A stretch of 64,000 nt of DNA from Bisbaumannia pacifica (GTDB taxonomy: Bacteria; Pseudomonadota; Gammaproteobacteria; Pseudomonadales; Halomonadaceae). Where the stretch lies: NCBI RefSeq assembly GCF_007989625.1, contig NZ_BJUK01000005.1, forward strand, positions 1 through 64,000, in the 5' to 3' direction. The translations under genes were made by a program, and so were the position numbers. Position 1 is the first letter of the stretch; the number at the start of each line of letters is the position of its first letter. A model generated the notes under the pieces. That model had not been told where the DNA came from. It saw only the letters and a list, made by a program, of their open reading frames with translations, and searched no databases. Shown here one piece after another: positions 9,310-20,016 of the stretch.

Positions 9310-9806
9310 TCGTGGAGCTGTTCCAGACGGGCGGCCGCACCCTCCGGCAGGAGTTCGTCGAGTTGTGCCAGCTCCGTGTCGCTCAGGTGCTCGGCGATCA
9401 GCGGGAAGAGCTCCTCGCGCTCGTCACGCAGGTAGGCTCGATGCGCCTCCAGGTAGGCCTTGAGGTCGTCGGCGAAGCGGTCCATGGGCACCACGGCATC
9501 CATCAGGATCATGTCGATGTCCTGGGAGAGACGCATCAGGCGCTCGCGCAGCTGGCGATAGTCGTCGGCCAGACGACGGGTCAACCGCTCGGCCTGTGGC
9601 AGACTGGCCAGTAACTTCTCGCTGCACAGCCGCTCGAGAGGCTGGGTATACCCTTCCATATACTCGAGAATATAGTCGACGACCTCGCGTACCAGATTGA
9701 AATCGGGACGCTCGCCGTCGGCCAGGGTCTTGTGCTTGAGCTGCAGCACGTGCAACAGCCGCGCCATATTGGCATGATCCTGGCGCAGTTGAGTCAGCAT
9801 GGGCAT
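9255..9806 (-). CDS. Hemerythrin-like (HHE-fold) protein with lost metal ligands
   Basis: A 183-residue all-helical protein related to HHE/hemerythrin-domain proteins. The opening LRQDHANMARLL and the later DEREELFPLI are family signatures. However, the central motif, usually YHHPKEDLLF-like, reads YTQPLERLCSEKLL here, and the usual AEH of the third helix reads ADDY. Several iron ligands therefore appear to be missing, and oxygen or iron binding is doubtful. Family members are linked to oxygen, iron or NO responses; the role here is unknown. The ATG at 9806 is preceded by AGGAGG at seven bases, which settles the start. It is divergent from rarA. Its 3' end is present twice more just downstream. 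Confidence 0.82.
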   Translation of the reverse strand: MPMLTQLRQDHANMARLLHVLQLKHKTLADGERPDFNLVREVVDYILEYMEGYTQPLERLCSEKLLASLPQAERLTRRLADDYRQLRERLMRLSQDIDMILMDAVVPMDRFADDLKAYLEAHRAYLRDEREELFPLIAEHLSDTELAQLDELLPEGAAARLEQLHEAYPELYAEFRGAPEPVV

Positions 9807-9898
9807 GGTCGGGCCTCCTCTGCTGTCCTGGCGTACCATTAACATTGGAGTCGCCAGCAAGACAGGGGTTCACCAACAGGATGCGCCTGGCGGGGCTA

Positions 9899-9933
9899 CC
9901 GCAGGCATGGATGTTTAACCCTAGTGCCTGCGG
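9899..9933. promoter_or_regulatory. Inverted repeat between divergent hemerythrin-like gene and rarA
   Basis: The 9-bp arms CCGCAGGCA (9899-9907) and TGCCTGCGG (9925-9933) are perfectly complementary with a 17-base AT-richer centre. It sits in the 172-bp gap between two divergent start codons, so an operator or overlapping promoters are plausible. No regulator is identified. Confidence 0.4.
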
Positions 9934-9978
9934 GGCGATCCTGCCTATCGCCTAAAGTCGTAGTCGCATGGAGACAGC

Positions 9979-11316
9979 ATGGATCTCTTCAGCCAGTCAC
10001 ACGCCGATGAGGCGGCCCCCCTCGCCTTCCGCATGCGCCCACGGCGCCTGGACGAATACCTCGGCCAGACCGCCCTGGTAGGCCCCGGCAAGCCACTGCG
10101 ACGCATGGCCGAGACCGCCACCGTACGTTCGATGATCTTGTGGGGGCCGCCGGGAACCGGCAAGACGACCCTGGCGGAGATCCTGGCCCGGGAGTCCGGC
10201 GCCGAGCTGGAACATCTCTCGGCGGTGATGGCCGGCGTCAAGGAGATTCGCGCCACCGTGGAGCGGGCCCGGCTGAGTCAGGCCCAGGGGCGCCGCACCC
10301 TGCTCTTCCTGGACGAGATTCATCGCCTCAACAAGAGCCAGCAGGATGCCCTGCTGCCCCATGTGGAATCGGGGCTGCTGACGCTGATCGGCGCCACCAC
10401 CGAGAACCCCTCCTTCGAGGTCAACTCGGCGCTGCTCTCCCGGGCCCGGGTCTATGTGCTCAAGCCACTGGACGAGGCGGCGCTGCTGAGGGTGCTGCGC
10501 CAGGCCCTGGAAGACTCGCATCGGGGGCTGGGCGAGCGCCACATCCAGGCCGACGATGAGGTGCTGCGGCTGCTGGCCCGGGCCGCCGGAGGCGATGCGC
10601 GTCGCGCCCTGGGGCTGCTGGAGACCGCCTGCGACTTCACCACCGCCGAGGCCGATGGCGAGCGCCTCGACGCCGAGGGGCTCGGCGAGGTACTGGGCCA
10701 TCAGGCCAGTGCCTTCGACAAGCAGGGCGATCACTACTACGACCTGCTGTCGGCAATTCACAAGTCGGTACGCTCCTCCCGAGTCGATGCGGCCCTGCTC
10801 TATATGGCGCAATTTATCCAGGGAGGCGGCGACCCGCTGGACGTGATCCGACGCCTGGCGGCCATCGCCTCCGAGGACGTGGGCAATGCCGACCCCCGCG
10901 CCCTGCCCCTGGTGATGGCGGCCTGGGACGCCTACCTGCGCCTCGGCGACTACGAGGGGCAACGCGCCATCGCCCAGGCCCTGATTCACCTGGCGGTGGC
11001 CCCCAAGAGCAACGCCATCGACCAGGCCTGGAAACAGGCCAAGGCCCAGGCGGCGGCCCATCCGACCCTGGCGGTGCCCACCTACCTGCGCAACGCCCCA
11101 ACCAAGCTGATGGAATCCCTGGGCCACGGCCAGGGCTACCGTTACGCCCACCACGAGCCCCATGGCTACCCCGCCGGCAGCCGCCACGACTGCTGGCCCG
11201 AAGGGTTGGCGCCCACCCGCCTCTACCAACCCAGCGACTACGGCCAGGAGGCGCGTTTCAAGCAACTGATGGAGTGGCGCGCCCAGCTCGACGCCGAGGC
11301 GGATGGCGGCGCCTAA
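9979..11316 (+). CDS. rarA: Replication-associated recombination protein A (AAA+ ATPase)
   Basis: A clamp-loader-like AAA+ ATPase of the MgsA/WRNIP1 family that acts at stalled or gapped replication forks. The protein has 445 residues. The N-terminus [16 protein letters not shown] is characteristic, the Walker A motif GPPGTGKT is at residues 56-63, and Walker B is [19 protein letters not shown]. The C-terminal half includes the family stretches [29 protein letters not shown] and [11 protein letters not shown]. It runs convergently toward lolA, sharing a terminator. In many gammaproteobacteria lolA-rarA is followed by serS; that gene is not present on this side. Confidence 0.96.
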   Translation: MDLFSQSHADEAAPLAFRMRPRRLDEYLGQTALVGPGKPLRRMAETATVRSMILWGPPGTGKTTLAEILARESGAELEHLSAVMAGVKEIRATVERARLSQAQGRRTLLFLDEIHRLNKSQQDALLPHVESGLLTLIGATTENPSFEVNSALLSRARVYVLKPLDEAALLRVLRQALEDSHRGLGERHIQADDEVLRLLARAAGGDARRALGLLETACDFTTAEADGERLDAEGLGEVLGHQASAFDKQGDHYYDLLSAIHKSVRSSRVDAALLYMAQFIQGGGDPLDVIRRLAAIASEDVGNADPRALPLVMAAWDAYLRLGDYEGQRAIAQALIHLAVAPKSNAIDQAWKQAKAQAAAHPTLAVPTYLRNAPTKLMESLGHGQGYRYAHHEPHGYPAGSRHDCWPEGLAPTRLYQPSDYGQEARFKQLMEWRAQLDAEADGGA

Positions 11317-11355
11317 CGCCGAGCTGGAAGCCTATGATCCAATAGCCGTAGAGAC

Positions 11356-11390
11356 AACACACCCCGCAGCCATGGTTGCGGGGTGTTGTT
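11356..11390. terminator. Shared terminator between convergent rarA and lolA
   Basis: A GC-rich stem (core ACCCCGCA paired with TGCGGGGT, extended with a G-T pair) is followed on the plus strand by TGTTGTTCTT. It lies between the two convergent stop codons and could serve both genes. Confidence 0.65.
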
Positions 11391-11434
11391 CTTCCAGCTT
11401 CGAGCTTCCTGGCGCGAAGCGCCGCTCTTCCGGC

Positions 11435-12070
11435 CTAGTGCGAATCGCGAATCACATCGGCTCCCTCGGGAATCACGAAGGTAAAGCGCTCGTCCGGGAG
11501 GCTCGGGTTAACCGCGACATCGCTGAAATAGATGGCGGTGCGCTGGCCGGTGCTGTCGGCCATCTGCAGCACTCCTAGTTGCTCGCCGTAGAAGGTCAGG
11601 GCCAGCTCCTCGAAGAGGGTATCGGCGGAGCGCGGCGTCAGGGTAAAGGTCTCGGCGGCGCCCTGTTGACGACGGCTAACCGCATAAGCCTCGGTCAGGT
11701 CGGCGACGCGACCGGAGAGCAGCAGGGCCGGGGTATGGGTTACCCGGGTATCCAGGGCCTGAACGGTCACCTGTTCCAGGTCGGGATCATGGAGGTAGAC
11801 CTCCTCGCCATCGGAGACCACCACCTGGGCATAGGGTGCGTCCACCTCCCAGCGGAACTTGCCGGGCCGCGACAGCCACATGCGCCCCTCGGCCTGCTGG
11901 AGGCGCTGGCCACTGCCATCGAGGATCTGCTGCTCGAAGTCGGCACGATAGGTGTGCACCGGCTCCAGCAACTGGTTGAGGCGCTCGGCGGCCTCATCGG
12001 CCAGGGCGGCGGCCGGCAGGGCCAGGATCGCCCCCAGGGCCAGGGTCGTCAGGGTCTTGAACAGTCGCAT
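11435..12070 (-). CDS. lolA: Outer-membrane lipoprotein carrier protein LolA
   Basis: Periplasmic chaperone that carries mature lipoproteins from LolCDE to LolB at the outer membrane. The protein has 211 residues. A signal peptide is clear: basic MRLFK, a hydrophobic stretch, then AAALA before the mature DEAAERL (cleavage near residue 24). The mature part has the LolA pattern YRADFEQQILDGSG, then GRMWLSRPGKFRWEVDAPYAQ, and the DPDLEQVTVQ strand. It lies 117 bases downstream of ftsK on the same strand, the standard ftsK-lolA pairing. Confidence 0.95.
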   Translation of the reverse strand: MRLFKTLTTLALGAILALPAAALADEAAERLNQLLEPVHTYRADFEQQILDGSGQRLQQAEGRMWLSRPGKFRWEVDAPYAQVVVSDGEEVYLHDPDLEQVTVQALDTRVTHTPALLLSGRVADLTEAYAVSRRQQGAAETFTLTPRSADTLFEELALTFYGEQLGVLQMADSTGQRTAIYFSDVAVNPSLPDERFTFVIPEGADVIRDSH

Positions 12071-12187
12071 CTTTCACTCCCGAAAGGATGGCAAGGCATG
12101 GCGATAGATGGACCCGGCCCCGGCGCGTAAGTGCCGGGACCGGGCGGGCTTTCATGGTTGCTGCAAGATTGTCGAACGCGACACCGC

Positions 12188-15100
12188 TTAGTCGCTCGCC
12201 GGCGGCGGGGCCAGGACCTCGCGGCCGCCATTGGTGCCCATGGTCGAGACCACGCCGGCCAGCTCCATGGCCTCGACCAGGCGCGCGGCCCGGTTATAGC
12301 CGATCTTGAAGCGGCGCTGTACCGCGGAGATGGAGGCACGGCGCGACTCGGTGACGAAGGCTACCGCCTCGTCGTAGAGGGCGTCCTGCTCGGCGTCGTC
12401 ACCCTCGCCGCCGCCTTCGGCCTCGAGGCCGGCCAGGGCATCGGCGGAGACGCCACCGGAGAGGATCTCGTCGATATACTCCGGCTCGCCGCGACGCTTC
12501 CAGTCCTCCACTACCCGGTGCACCTCGTCATCATCGACGAAGGCGCCATGCACACGCATCGGCAGGCCCGCCCCGGGGGGCAGGTAGAGCATGTCGCCGT
12601 GGCCCAGCAGGTTCTCGGCGCCGCCCTGGTCGAGGATGGTCCGGGAGTCCACCTTGGAGGAGACCTGGAAGGCGATGCGGGTGGGAATATTGGCCTTGAT
12701 CAGGCCGGTGACCACGTCCACCGAGGGGCGCTGGGTGGCGAGGATCAGGTGGATGCCGGCGGCCCGGGCCTTCTGGGCCAGGCGCGCGATCAGCTCCTCC
12801 ACCTTCTTGCCGACGATCATAAACATGTCGGCGAATTCGTCGATCACCACCACGATATAGGGCAGCTTCTCCAGCACCGGCGGGTGCTCATGCATCTGCC
12901 AGGGCTGTGGCTCCCAGAGCGGATCCGCCACCTGGGCACCGGCACGGGCGGCCTCATCGAGCTTGGCATTGAAGCCGGCGATATTGCGTACCCCCATGGC
13001 GGCCATCAGCTTGTAGCGACGCTCCATCTCCGCCACGCACCAGCGCAGGCCGTTGGCGGCCTCCTTCATGTCGGTGACCACCGGCGCCAGCAGATGCGGG
13101 ATGCCGTCGTAGACGGAGAGCTCGAGCATCTTGGGATCGACCATGATCAGGCGCAGTTCCTCCGGCGTGGCCTTGAGCAGCATGGAGATCAGCATGGCGT
13201 TGACCCCCACCGACTTGCCCGAGCCGGTGGTCCCCGCCACCAGCAGGTGGGGCATCTTGCCCAGGTTGGCCACCACCGGTGCCCCGCCGATATCCTGGCC
13301 CAGGGCCAGGGCCAGGGGCGAGGCCTCGTGAAGGTAACGGTCGGAGTCGAGCACCTCGCGCAGGCGAATCATGGCTCGCTTGGGATTGGGAATCTCGATA
13401 CCCACCGTGGGGCGGCCGGGGATGATCTCCACCACCCGCACACTCTTGACCATCAGCGAGCGCGCCAGGTCCTTGGCCAGGTTGCTGATCTTGGAGACCT
13501 TGACCCCGGCCGCCGGCTTGATCTCGAAGCGGGTGATCACCGGGCCCGGCCAGGTCTCGACCACCTCGGCCTTGACGCCATATTCGCGCAGCCGCACCTC
13601 CAGCAGCTCGGCCATGCTGGCCAGCTGCTCCGGGGTGTAGTTGGGCTCATGGGCCTCGGGGGGCGTCAGCAGTCGCACCGAGGGCAGCTCCCCCTCCGGG
13701 TCGCCCAGGTCCTCGAAAAGCGGGCGCTGATTCTGCAGATGCTCCACGGTCCACAGGGCCGGTCCCTCGGCGGCGGCGGCGCGCCCCTGCTCGGCACTGG
13801 CCAGGCGCGGTGCCTCCTCCTCCAGCCCGGCCGGGGCGACGGGCAGATCCAGAGGCTCGGCCTCTTGGCCTGATGGCGCGTCGCCAATGGCCCGCGCTCC
13901 GGTGTCGACCTCCTCGTGGGCCCCTGTCCTCGCCTCGTCTTCGTCCCGCTGAGATGGCCCGGCCTGGCGGGACGACTCGGCCTCTTGGGACGGCTCGGTC
14001 TCCGTGGATGGCTCGGCGGCCCGCGGCTCGGTCACCTCGGAGCAGGCGATCGTCAGGGAGGGGGCGCTCGGCTCATCGTCCTCCCAGCCCGCCTCGCTCC
14101 AACTCACCAGGCTCGGTTCGCGCCGCGCCGGCGTCGCCTCCCGGGCGTCGCTCGCCGGGGTCGACGTTGCCGAGGGTGTCGGCGTGACATGGGGTGTTTT
14201 AGCGACGGGCGCCTCGGCCGACGGCCTGGGGTCCGCCGCGGGCTCATCCGCGCTCCGCGCCTCGGCGGGCGTCTCGGACGATGGCGCGGATTCCGCCGTG
14301 GGCTCGTCCAGGCTCCGCGTCTCGGCGGGCGCCTCGGGCGATGGCGCGGATTCCGCCGCGGGCTCGTCCGCGCTCAGCGCTTCGCCGGGCGCCTCGGACG
14401 ATGGCGCCGCGGATCTGGTCGGCTCCTGCTCCTGGGGAGCCTCAGGCTCGGCCTGCAGGCGAATATCCGCCGCTAGCGGCGCCTCGGGCTCGTCGCGCCG
14501 GGCACTCAGCCTCGGCTCGGAAAGCGTCGCGACCGGCTCGGCGGACTCCTCAAGGCGGCGCGCATAGGCCGCCTCGGGGTCCTTGGCGGAAGGGGTGCGG
14601 GCGGGCACGTCCCAGGGGATCTCGGTGTCGCCCTCGAGGCTCGGCTCGGCGCGACGGGAGGCCGCCACACCAGAAGCCATGGCCAATTGGGGCGCCCCAC
14701 GGCGGGGCAGCCAGCGTCGCCACCAGGGGCGCCCGGGGTCCTGGGGCGGTTCGTCTTCGGTGTCGGCCGGCTCCTTCGCCATGGGCGCCTCCGCCTCGGC
14801 CTCTTGCCCGCCGCCGATCCAGCGCCAGAGCCGCTTGCCCAGGCGCAGGGCTCGCAGCCCCAGCTCATCCATCAGCGCCAGCCAGGAGAGCCCACTGAAC
14901 AGCGGCAGGCCGCAGAGCAGGGCCACCAGGGCCACCAGGGTGGTGCCGTGGCTCCCCACCAGCGGGGCCAGGCCCATCATCAGCCCCTCGCCGAGGATGC
15001 CCCCCACCGCATAAGGCAGGGTGCTGTCGGGGCTGAAGAAGTGCAAGGCGCCCAGGGTGGTGGTGCCCAGCAGCAGCAGCACCAGGCCGCCCAGGCGCAC

Positions 15101-15469
15101 CGCCAGGGCCGTCGCGTCCCACTCCAGCTCCAGGCGCCGGGTGCGCAGTAAGCGCCAGGCGGCGAAACCCAGCATGCCGGGCCACCACAGGGCGCTGGCC
15201 CCGAACAATGAATAGAGCACATCGGCGAGCCAGGCGCCGATGGGCCCCATCCAGTTGGCGACCCCACGCTCCGGCCCGCTATGCGACCAGCCGGGGTCGC
15301 CCTGCTGATAGCTGAACAGCGCCAGCAGCAGGAATACGCAGCCGGCCAGCAGCAGAATCACCGCCCCCTCTCGGGAGGCCCCCTGCAGGCGCACGCCGAA
15401 ACGCCGCGCCTGCTCCCTGGCCTGTTGTGTAGAGACACGACGACCCGTGGTCTTCTTGTCGACGCTCAA
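12188..15469 (-). CDS. ftsK: DNA translocase FtsK
   Basis: Septal DNA pump that clears and aligns chromosome termini at division and activates XerCD at dif. The protein has 1093 residues. Four or five transmembrane helices lie in roughly residues 35-205. A long acidic, Ala/Pro/Glu/Ser-rich linker runs to about residue 560 and contains three 20-residue repeats. The motor follows with Walker A GTTGSGKS near residue 745 and Walker [17 protein letters not shown]. The C-terminal winged-helix gamma domain ([23 protein letters not shown]) reads KOPS. The start is a TTG: no in-frame ATG lies near the usual N-terminus, and AAGGGGGA sits seven bases upstream. The linker is longer than needed and variable in this family. 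Confidence 0.95.
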   Translation of the reverse strand: MSVDKKTTGRRVSTQQAREQARRFGVRLQGASREGAVILLLAGCVFLLLALFSYQQGDPGWSHSGPERGVANWMGPIGAWLADVLYSLFGASALWWPGMLGFAAWRLLRTRRLELEWDATALAVRLGGLVLLLLGTTTLGALHFFSPDSTLPYAVGGILGEGLMMGLAPLVGSHGTTLVALVALLCGLPLFSGLSWLALMDELGLRALRLGKRLWRWIGGGQEAEAEAPMAKEPADTEDEPPQDPGRPWWRRWLPRRGAPQLAMASGVAASRRAEPSLEGDTEIPWDVPARTPSAKDPEAAYARRLEESAEPVATLSEPRLSARRDEPEAPLAADIRLQAEPEAPQEQEPTRSAAPSSEAPGEALSADEPAAESAPSPEAPAETRSLDEPTAESAPSSETPAEARSADEPAADPRPSAEAPVAKTPHVTPTPSATSTPASDAREATPARREPSLVSWSEAGWEDDEPSAPSLTIACSEVTEPRAAEPSTETEPSQEAESSRQAGPSQRDEDEARTGAHEEVDTGARAIGDAPSGQEAEPLDLPVAPAGLEEEAPRLASAEQGRAAAAEGPALWTVEHLQNQRPLFEDLGDPEGELPSVRLLTPPEAHEPNYTPEQLASMAELLEVRLREYGVKAEVVETWPGPVITRFEIKPAAGVKVSKISNLAKDLARSLMVKSVRVVEIIPGRPTVGIEIPNPKRAMIRLREVLDSDRYLHEASPLALALGQDIGGAPVVANLGKMPHLLVAGTTGSGKSVGVNAMLISMLLKATPEELRLIMVDPKMLELSVYDGIPHLLAPVVTDMKEAANGLRWCVAEMERRYKLMAAMGVRNIAGFNAKLDEAARAGAQVADPLWEPQPWQMHEHPPVLEKLPYIVVVIDEFADMFMIVGKKVEELIARLAQKARAAGIHLILATQRPSVDVVTGLIKANIPTRIAFQVSSKVDSRTILDQGGAENLLGHGDMLYLPPGAGLPMRVHGAFVDDDEVHRVVEDWKRRGEPEYIDEILSGGVSADALAGLEAEGGGEGDDAEQDALYDEAVAFVTESRRASISAVQRRFKIGYNRAARLVEAMELAGVVSTMGTNGGREVLAPPPASD
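14221..14400 (-). repeat. Three 60-bp in-frame repeats in the FtsK linker
   Basis: Units 14221-14280, 14281-14340 and 14341-14400 have an exact 60-bp period and roughly 80-87% identity between neighbours. They encode 20-residue units of the type EAPAE-x-RS-x-DEP-x-AESAPS, around FtsK residues 357-416. The period keeps the reading frame, as expected for linker length change by slippage. Confidence 0.85.
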
Positions 15470-15661
15470 GTGGTCATCCCCCTTGTGTCTTGCCTCGCCC
15501 GGCGTGCCGCTCCGGGCATCTCATCAGCACTTTCGTGGCGCCATCATACCGAGCCTAGCGTGCCCCGACGAGGCTGCCTTGTCGAGGCCGGGAAAGCCGG
15601 TCACACTAGACGCCAGGGGCGGCCGTGCCGCCTGACTTCTTCCGCGATGATACGACCGCCC

Positions 15662-16384
15662 ATGCTGCCTTGGCTCGCCCCCTTTCCGGTGCAGTTCCCC
15701 CCCCTGGATCAGGCCCTGCGCGATCCCGACGGCCTGCTGGCCGCCGGCGGCGCCCTGACCCCGGCCTGGCTGCTGGCCGCTTATCGGCGCGGCATCTTCC
15801 CCTGGTACAGCGACGATCAGCCGATCCTGTGGTGGAGTCCCGACCCGCGCATGGTGCTCTTTCCCGCGGAGCTCCGGGTGCGCCGCAGCCTGGCCAAGCG
15901 GCTGCGCAATGGCGGCTTTCGGGTCACCCGAGACCAGGCCTTCGACGCCGTGATCGAGCAGTGCGCGGCCAGCCGGGCGGCCCATGAGGGGACCTGGATC
16001 ACCGCCGAGATGCGCGACGCCTACTGCCGCATGCATGCCCAGGGCCATGCCCATTCGCTAGAGGTCTGGCGAGATGACGACCTGGTGGGGGGGCTCTACG
16101 GCATGGCCCTGGGCCGGGTCTTCTTCGGCGAATCGATGTTCTCCCGGGTGTCGGATGCCTCCAAGGTGGCCCTGGTGCATCTCTGCCGCCACCTCGAGGC
16201 CCATGGCGGCGGCCTGATCGACTGCCAGATGCACACCGGCCACCTGGCCAGCCTGGGGGCCCGGGACATCGCCCGGGAGGCGTTCATCGGCTATCTTGAG
16301 CAGTATGTCGACCAGCCCAGTGGGGCCTGGGTGACCGGCGGCCGGACGCATCCGGAGCCTCCCGCTGCGCCCACCCTACCCTGA
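15662..16384 (+). CDS. aat: Leucyl/phenylalanyl-tRNA--protein transferase
   Basis: Adds Leu or Phe from charged tRNA to proteins with N-terminal Arg or Lys, making them ClpS substrates. Family blocks are clear: FPPLDQALRDPDGLLAAGG, YRRGIFPWYS, PILWWSPDPRMVLFP, EGTWITAEM, GHAHSLEVW, GGLYGMALGRVFFGESMFSR and GGGLIDCQMHTGHLASLGA. I start at the ATG at 15662 (240 residues, MLPWLAPFPVQF). The ATG at 15647, five codons upstream, is equally possible because neither has a strong ribosome-binding site. The frame stays open far upstream across the ftsK promoter region, but that part has no family similarity. It is followed after 29 bases by bpt, so the two are likely an operon. Confidence 0.94.
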   Translation: MLPWLAPFPVQFPPLDQALRDPDGLLAAGGALTPAWLLAAYRRGIFPWYSDDQPILWWSPDPRMVLFPAELRVRRSLAKRLRNGGFRVTRDQAFDAVIEQCAASRAAHEGTWITAEMRDAYCRMHAQGHAHSLEVWRDDDLVGGLYGMALGRVFFGESMFSRVSDASKVALVHLCRHLEAHGGGLIDCQMHTGHLASLGARDIAREAFIGYLEQYVDQPSGAWVTGGRTHPEPPAAPTLP

Positions 16385-16413
16385 CACCCGCGAGCCCGGA
16401 GGAGACGGCGACC

Positions 16414-17151
16414 GTGAGCAGTAATGCGCCGCAGCGACCGGTACGAGACCTGCGTTTCTTTCTGACCATCCCGCACCCCTGCAGCTACCTCAAGGAGCGG
16501 GAGGCCACTACCCTGTTCCTGGACCCCCAGGAGTCCCCGGGCCAGGGGGTCTATGACGCCCTCTCCCTGCTGGGCTTCCGGCGCAGCGGGCGCCACCTTT
16601 ACCGGCCCCACTGCGAAGGCTGCCACGCCTGCATCTCGGTGCGCATCCCGGTGGCGGAGTTTCGCCCCAGCCGCACCCAGCGCAAGCTGCTGCACCGCAA
16701 CACCGACCTGGTGATGTTCGAGCGCCCGGCGCGCTTCCACGAGGAGCACTATCGGCTCTACGACCGCTATATCCGCACCCGCCATGCCGATGGCGACATG
16801 TACCCGCCCAGCCACGAGCAGTACCGCACCTTCCTGACCCTCGATCATCCCTATGCGCGGCTGCTGGAGTTTCGCCTCGACGGTCGCCTGCTGGCGGTCT
16901 CCGCCATCGATCTGCTGAGTCACGGCATCTCGGCCATCTATACTTTCTTCGATCCGGACCCCGCCTTCGACCGCCGCTCCCTGGGCACCTATGCGGTGCT
17001 GCGTACCCTGCGCCTCGCCGAGGAACGGGAATTGCCCCATGTCTACCTGGGCTACTGGATCCGCGAGTGCCGCAAGATGAACTACAAGCAGGCCTTCCAG
17101 CCCCTGGAGTACCTGGATGGACGCACCTGGCGTCGACTGATCGCGCTGTGA
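16414..17151 (+). CDS. bpt: Aspartate/glutamate leucyltransferase (Bpt)
   Basis: Transfers Leu from Leu-tRNA to proteins with N-terminal Asp or Glu, feeding acidic N-termini into the ClpS route. The 245-residue sequence shows family features: [12 protein letters not shown], the CxxC-like [31 protein letters not shown]-like [12 protein letters not shown], and [15 protein letters not shown] near the C-terminus. The start is a GTG with GGAGA nine to ten bases upstream. It follows aat closely. E. coli lacks this enzyme, so the organism has a broader N-degron repertoire than E. coli. Confidence 0.95.
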   Translation: MSSNAPQRPVRDLRFFLTIPHPCSYLKEREATTLFLDPQESPGQGVYDALSLLGFRRSGRHLYRPHCEGCHACISVRIPVAEFRPSRTQRKLLHRNTDLVMFERPARFHEEHYRLYDRYIRTRHADGDMYPPSHEQYRTFLTLDHPYARLLEFRLDGRLLAVSAIDLLSHGISAIYTFFDPDPAFDRRSLGTYAVLRTLRLAEERELPHVYLGYWIRECRKMNYKQAFQPLEYLDGRTWRRLIAL

Positions 17152-17269
17152 TTTTTGCCTTGACGCACGGCATGCGGCACAATATCGCGCTATCTTGATC
17201 AGCGACGGCCCGTTGGCCGTCAGTGTCGCGTCGCGACAGCCGAGTGACCATCAACGAGGAAGCGCCTAT

Positions 17270-17488
17270 ATGGCACGTGAAGACCATATCGAAATGGAAG
17301 GGGTCGTCGTCGACACCCTCCCCAACACCATGTTCCGCGTGGAGCTGGAGAACGGCCACGTCGTGACCGCCCACATCTCCGGCAAGATGCGCAAGAACTA
17401 CATCCGCATCCTGACCGGCGACAAGGTCAAGGTCGAACTGACCCCCTACGACCTCTCCAAGGGACGCATCGTCTACCGCTCCCGCTGA
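17270..17488 (+). CDS. infA: Translation initiation factor IF-1
   Basis: S1/OB-fold factor that binds the ribosomal A site during initiation. The ATG at 17270 gives exactly the family's 72 residues, beginning [11 protein letters not shown] and ending KGRIVYRSR; the upstream open frame has no similarity. GAGGAAG lies about nine bases before the ATG. A gap of 118 bases after bpt contains TTGCCT/TTGACG and CAATAT boxes that could form its own promoter. Gene order aat-bpt-infA-clpA(reverse) is the conserved arrangement. Confidence 0.97.
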   Translation: MAREDHIEMEGVVVDTLPNTMFRVELENGHVVTAHISGKMRKNYIRILTGDKVKVELTPYDLSKGRIVYRSR

Positions 17489-17625
17489 GTCGAGCCTGAC
17501 GGGCTCGCCCCTCCGCGCCACGCCGGCGCCACCCGAACCACCGGCCCGAACAGAACGACGCCCCGTCGAGAGACAGGGCGCCGGTCGGTGGTGGCCAGCC
17601 CGAAGGCCGGCCCGTGGGACATGAC

Positions 17626-19899
17626 TCAGGCCACCTCGGCCTCGGTGGCCAGATGCAGTTCGTCGCTGCCCTCCTCCACGGTGACGTGGACCACGCCACC
17701 GTGTTCGGCCAGCTCGCCGAACAGGATCAGCTCCGCCAGCGGCTTCTTGAGCTTCTCCTGGATCAGCCGCGCCATGGGCCGCGCCCCCATCTCCGGGTCG
17801 TAGCCACGCTCGGCCAACCAGGCGCGGGCCGCCTCGTCCACGTCCAGCTGCACCCGTTTCTCGTCGAGCTGCGCCTGCAGCTCCACCAAGAACTTGTCCA
17901 CCACGTTGCGCACCACCTTGGGATCCAGGCCATGGAACTGGATGATGCCGTCCAGGCGGTTGCGGAACTCCGGCGAGAAGGTCTTGCGGATCACCTCCAT
18001 GCCATCGGTGGAGTGGTCCTGAGTCTGGAAGCCGATGGAACGGCGCGAGATCTGCTCGGCCCCGGCATTCGAGGTCATGATCAGGATCACATGGCGGAAG
18101 TCCGCCTCGCGGCCGTTATTATCGGTCAGGCGACCGTGATCCATCACCTGCAGCAGCAGGTTGAAGACCTCGGGATGCGCCTTCTCGATCTCGTCGAGCA
18201 GCAGCACGCAGTGGGGCTGCTTGGTGATCGCCTCGGTGAGCAACCCGCCCTGATCATAGCCCACATAACCCGGGGGCGCCCCGATCAGCCGCGACACCGT
18301 GTGGCGCTCCATGTACTCGGACATGTCGAAGCGCACCAGCTCGATGCCCATGATCTTGGAAAGCTGGCGCGCCACCTCGGTCTTGCCGACCCCGGTGGGA
18401 CCGGAGAACAGGAAGCTGCCCACCGGCTTGTCCGGCGACTTGAGGCCGGCCCGAGAGAGCTTGATGGCGGCGGAGAGGCTCTGGATCGCCTCGTCCTGGC
18501 CGAACACCAGCATCTTCAGGTCGCGCTCCAGGTTGGAGAGCAGCTTGCGGTCGGAGCTGGAGACGCTCTTCGGCGGAATCCGCGCGATGGAGGCCACCAC
18601 CGCCTCGACCTGATCCACGTCGATGGTATCGACCCGCACCTCCGGCGGCAGCAGCCGCTGGTGGGCACCGGCCTCGTCGATCACGTCGATGGCCTTGTCG
18701 GGCAGGTGGCGATCATTGATGTAACGATCCGCCAGGCGCACCGCGCTTTCCAGGGCCGCATCGGTGTACTTCAGCTTGTGGTGCTCCTCGAAGCGGCCGC
18801 GCAGCCCCCTGAGGATGCGGATGGTGTCGTCCACCGAGGGCGCCATCACATCGACCTTCTGGAAACGCCGCGCCAGGGCGCGATCCTTCTCGAAGATGCC
18901 GCGATACTCCTGGAAGGTGGTCGAGCCGATGCAGCGCAGCTCGCCGGAGGAGAGCAGCGGCTTGAGCAGGTTGGAGGCATCCATCACTCCGCCGGAGGCG
19001 GCCCCGGCACCGATCACGGTGTGGATCTCGTCGATAAAGAGGACCGCATTGGGCTGCTTGCGCAGCTCGGCGAGCAGCGCCTTGAGGCGCTTCTCGAAGT
19101 CGCCGCGGTACTTGGTGCCGGCCAGCAGGGCCCCCATGTCCAGGGAGTAGACCACGGCATCCTGGATGACGTCGGGCACGTCCTCCTCGACGATACGCTT
19201 GGCCAGCCCCTCGGCGATGGCGGTCTTGCCAACGCCGGCCTCGCCCACCAGCAGGGGGTTGTTCTTGCGCCGCCGGGCGAGGATCTGCACCACCCGCTCC
19301 AGTTCGTGATCGCGGCCGATCAGCGGATCGATCTTGCCGAGTCGCGCCTGCTCGTTGAGGTTGGTGGCATAGCTGGTCAGCGGATGGTTGCCGCCCTCGG
19401 CCACGCCCTCCTCGGACTCCTCGGCTTCCGGCGACTGGGGCGCCGCACTCTGGCCGTGACCGGCGACCTTGGAGATGCCGTGGGCGATGTAGTTGACCGC
19501 ATCGACCCGCGCCACGTTCTGCTGCTTGAGGAAGTAGACCGCCTGACTCTCCTGCTCGGAGAAGATCGCCACCAGCACATTGGCGCCGGTCACCTCGCTC
19601 TTGCCGGAGGACTGCACGTGGAAGACGGCACGCTGCAGCACCCGCTGGAACCCCAGGGTCGGTTGGGTCTCGCGATCACTCTGATCCTCGGGGATCAGCG
19701 GCGTGGTGGAGTTGATGAAATCCTGCAGGTCGGACCGCAGCTTGTCGAGATTGGCCCCACAGGCCCTGAGCACATCCGCCGCGGAGGCGTTGTCCAGCAG
19801 GGCCAGCAGCAGATGCTCCACGGTCATGAACTCATGACGCTTGGAGCGCGCCACGGTAAAGGCCGTGTTCAGGGTCAGTTCAAGTTCTTTGCTCAGCAT
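17626..19899 (-). CDS. clpA: ATP-dependent Clp protease ATP-binding subunit ClpA
   Basis: Hexameric unfoldase that delivers substrates, including ClpS-bound N-degron proteins, to ClpP. At 757 residues it has normal length. The N-terminal domain covers residues 1-145 ([24 protein letters not shown]). The first AAA+ domain has Walker A GEAGVGKT near residue 220, and the second has GPTGVGKT near residue 500 with [21 protein letters not shown]. The ATG has AAGGGGA upstream. clpS lies 117 bases upstream on the same strand. A weak hairpin at 17560-17579 past the stop might terminate it, but lacks a clear T-run. Confidence 0.97.
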   Translation of the reverse strand: MLSKELELTLNTAFTVARSKRHEFMTVEHLLLALLDNASAADVLRACGANLDKLRSDLQDFINSTTPLIPEDQSDRETQPTLGFQRVLQRAVFHVQSSGKSEVTGANVLVAIFSEQESQAVYFLKQQNVARVDAVNYIAHGISKVAGHGQSAAPQSPEAEESEEGVAEGGNHPLTSYATNLNEQARLGKIDPLIGRDHELERVVQILARRRKNNPLLVGEAGVGKTAIAEGLAKRIVEEDVPDVIQDAVVYSLDMGALLAGTKYRGDFEKRLKALLAELRKQPNAVLFIDEIHTVIGAGAASGGVMDASNLLKPLLSSGELRCIGSTTFQEYRGIFEKDRALARRFQKVDVMAPSVDDTIRILRGLRGRFEEHHKLKYTDAALESAVRLADRYINDRHLPDKAIDVIDEAGAHQRLLPPEVRVDTIDVDQVEAVVASIARIPPKSVSSSDRKLLSNLERDLKMLVFGQDEAIQSLSAAIKLSRAGLKSPDKPVGSFLFSGPTGVGKTEVARQLSKIMGIELVRFDMSEYMERHTVSRLIGAPPGYVGYDQGGLLTEAITKQPHCVLLLDEIEKAHPEVFNLLLQVMDHGRLTDNNGREADFRHVILIMTSNAGAEQISRRSIGFQTQDHSTDGMEVIRKTFSPEFRNRLDGIIQFHGLDPKVVRNVVDKFLVELQAQLDEKRVQLDVDEAARAWLAERGYDPEMGARPMARLIQEKLKKPLAELILFGELAEHGGVVHVTVEEGSDELHLATEAEVA

Positions 19900-20016
19900 G
19901 GCAGTCCCCTTCTTGCCGCCTCGGGCTTCGACCGGTGGGCACCGGCAATTTCACCATCGGGCACTTTCACGACGTTGGCAACCCCCTGGGGCGTTGCCCG
20001 CGAGTGCGGTGGCCGC

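Noticed and set aside
14221-14400. Regular repeats considered as a CRISPR array
   Set aside because: They are contiguous 60-bp in-frame coding repeats within ftsK without spacers.
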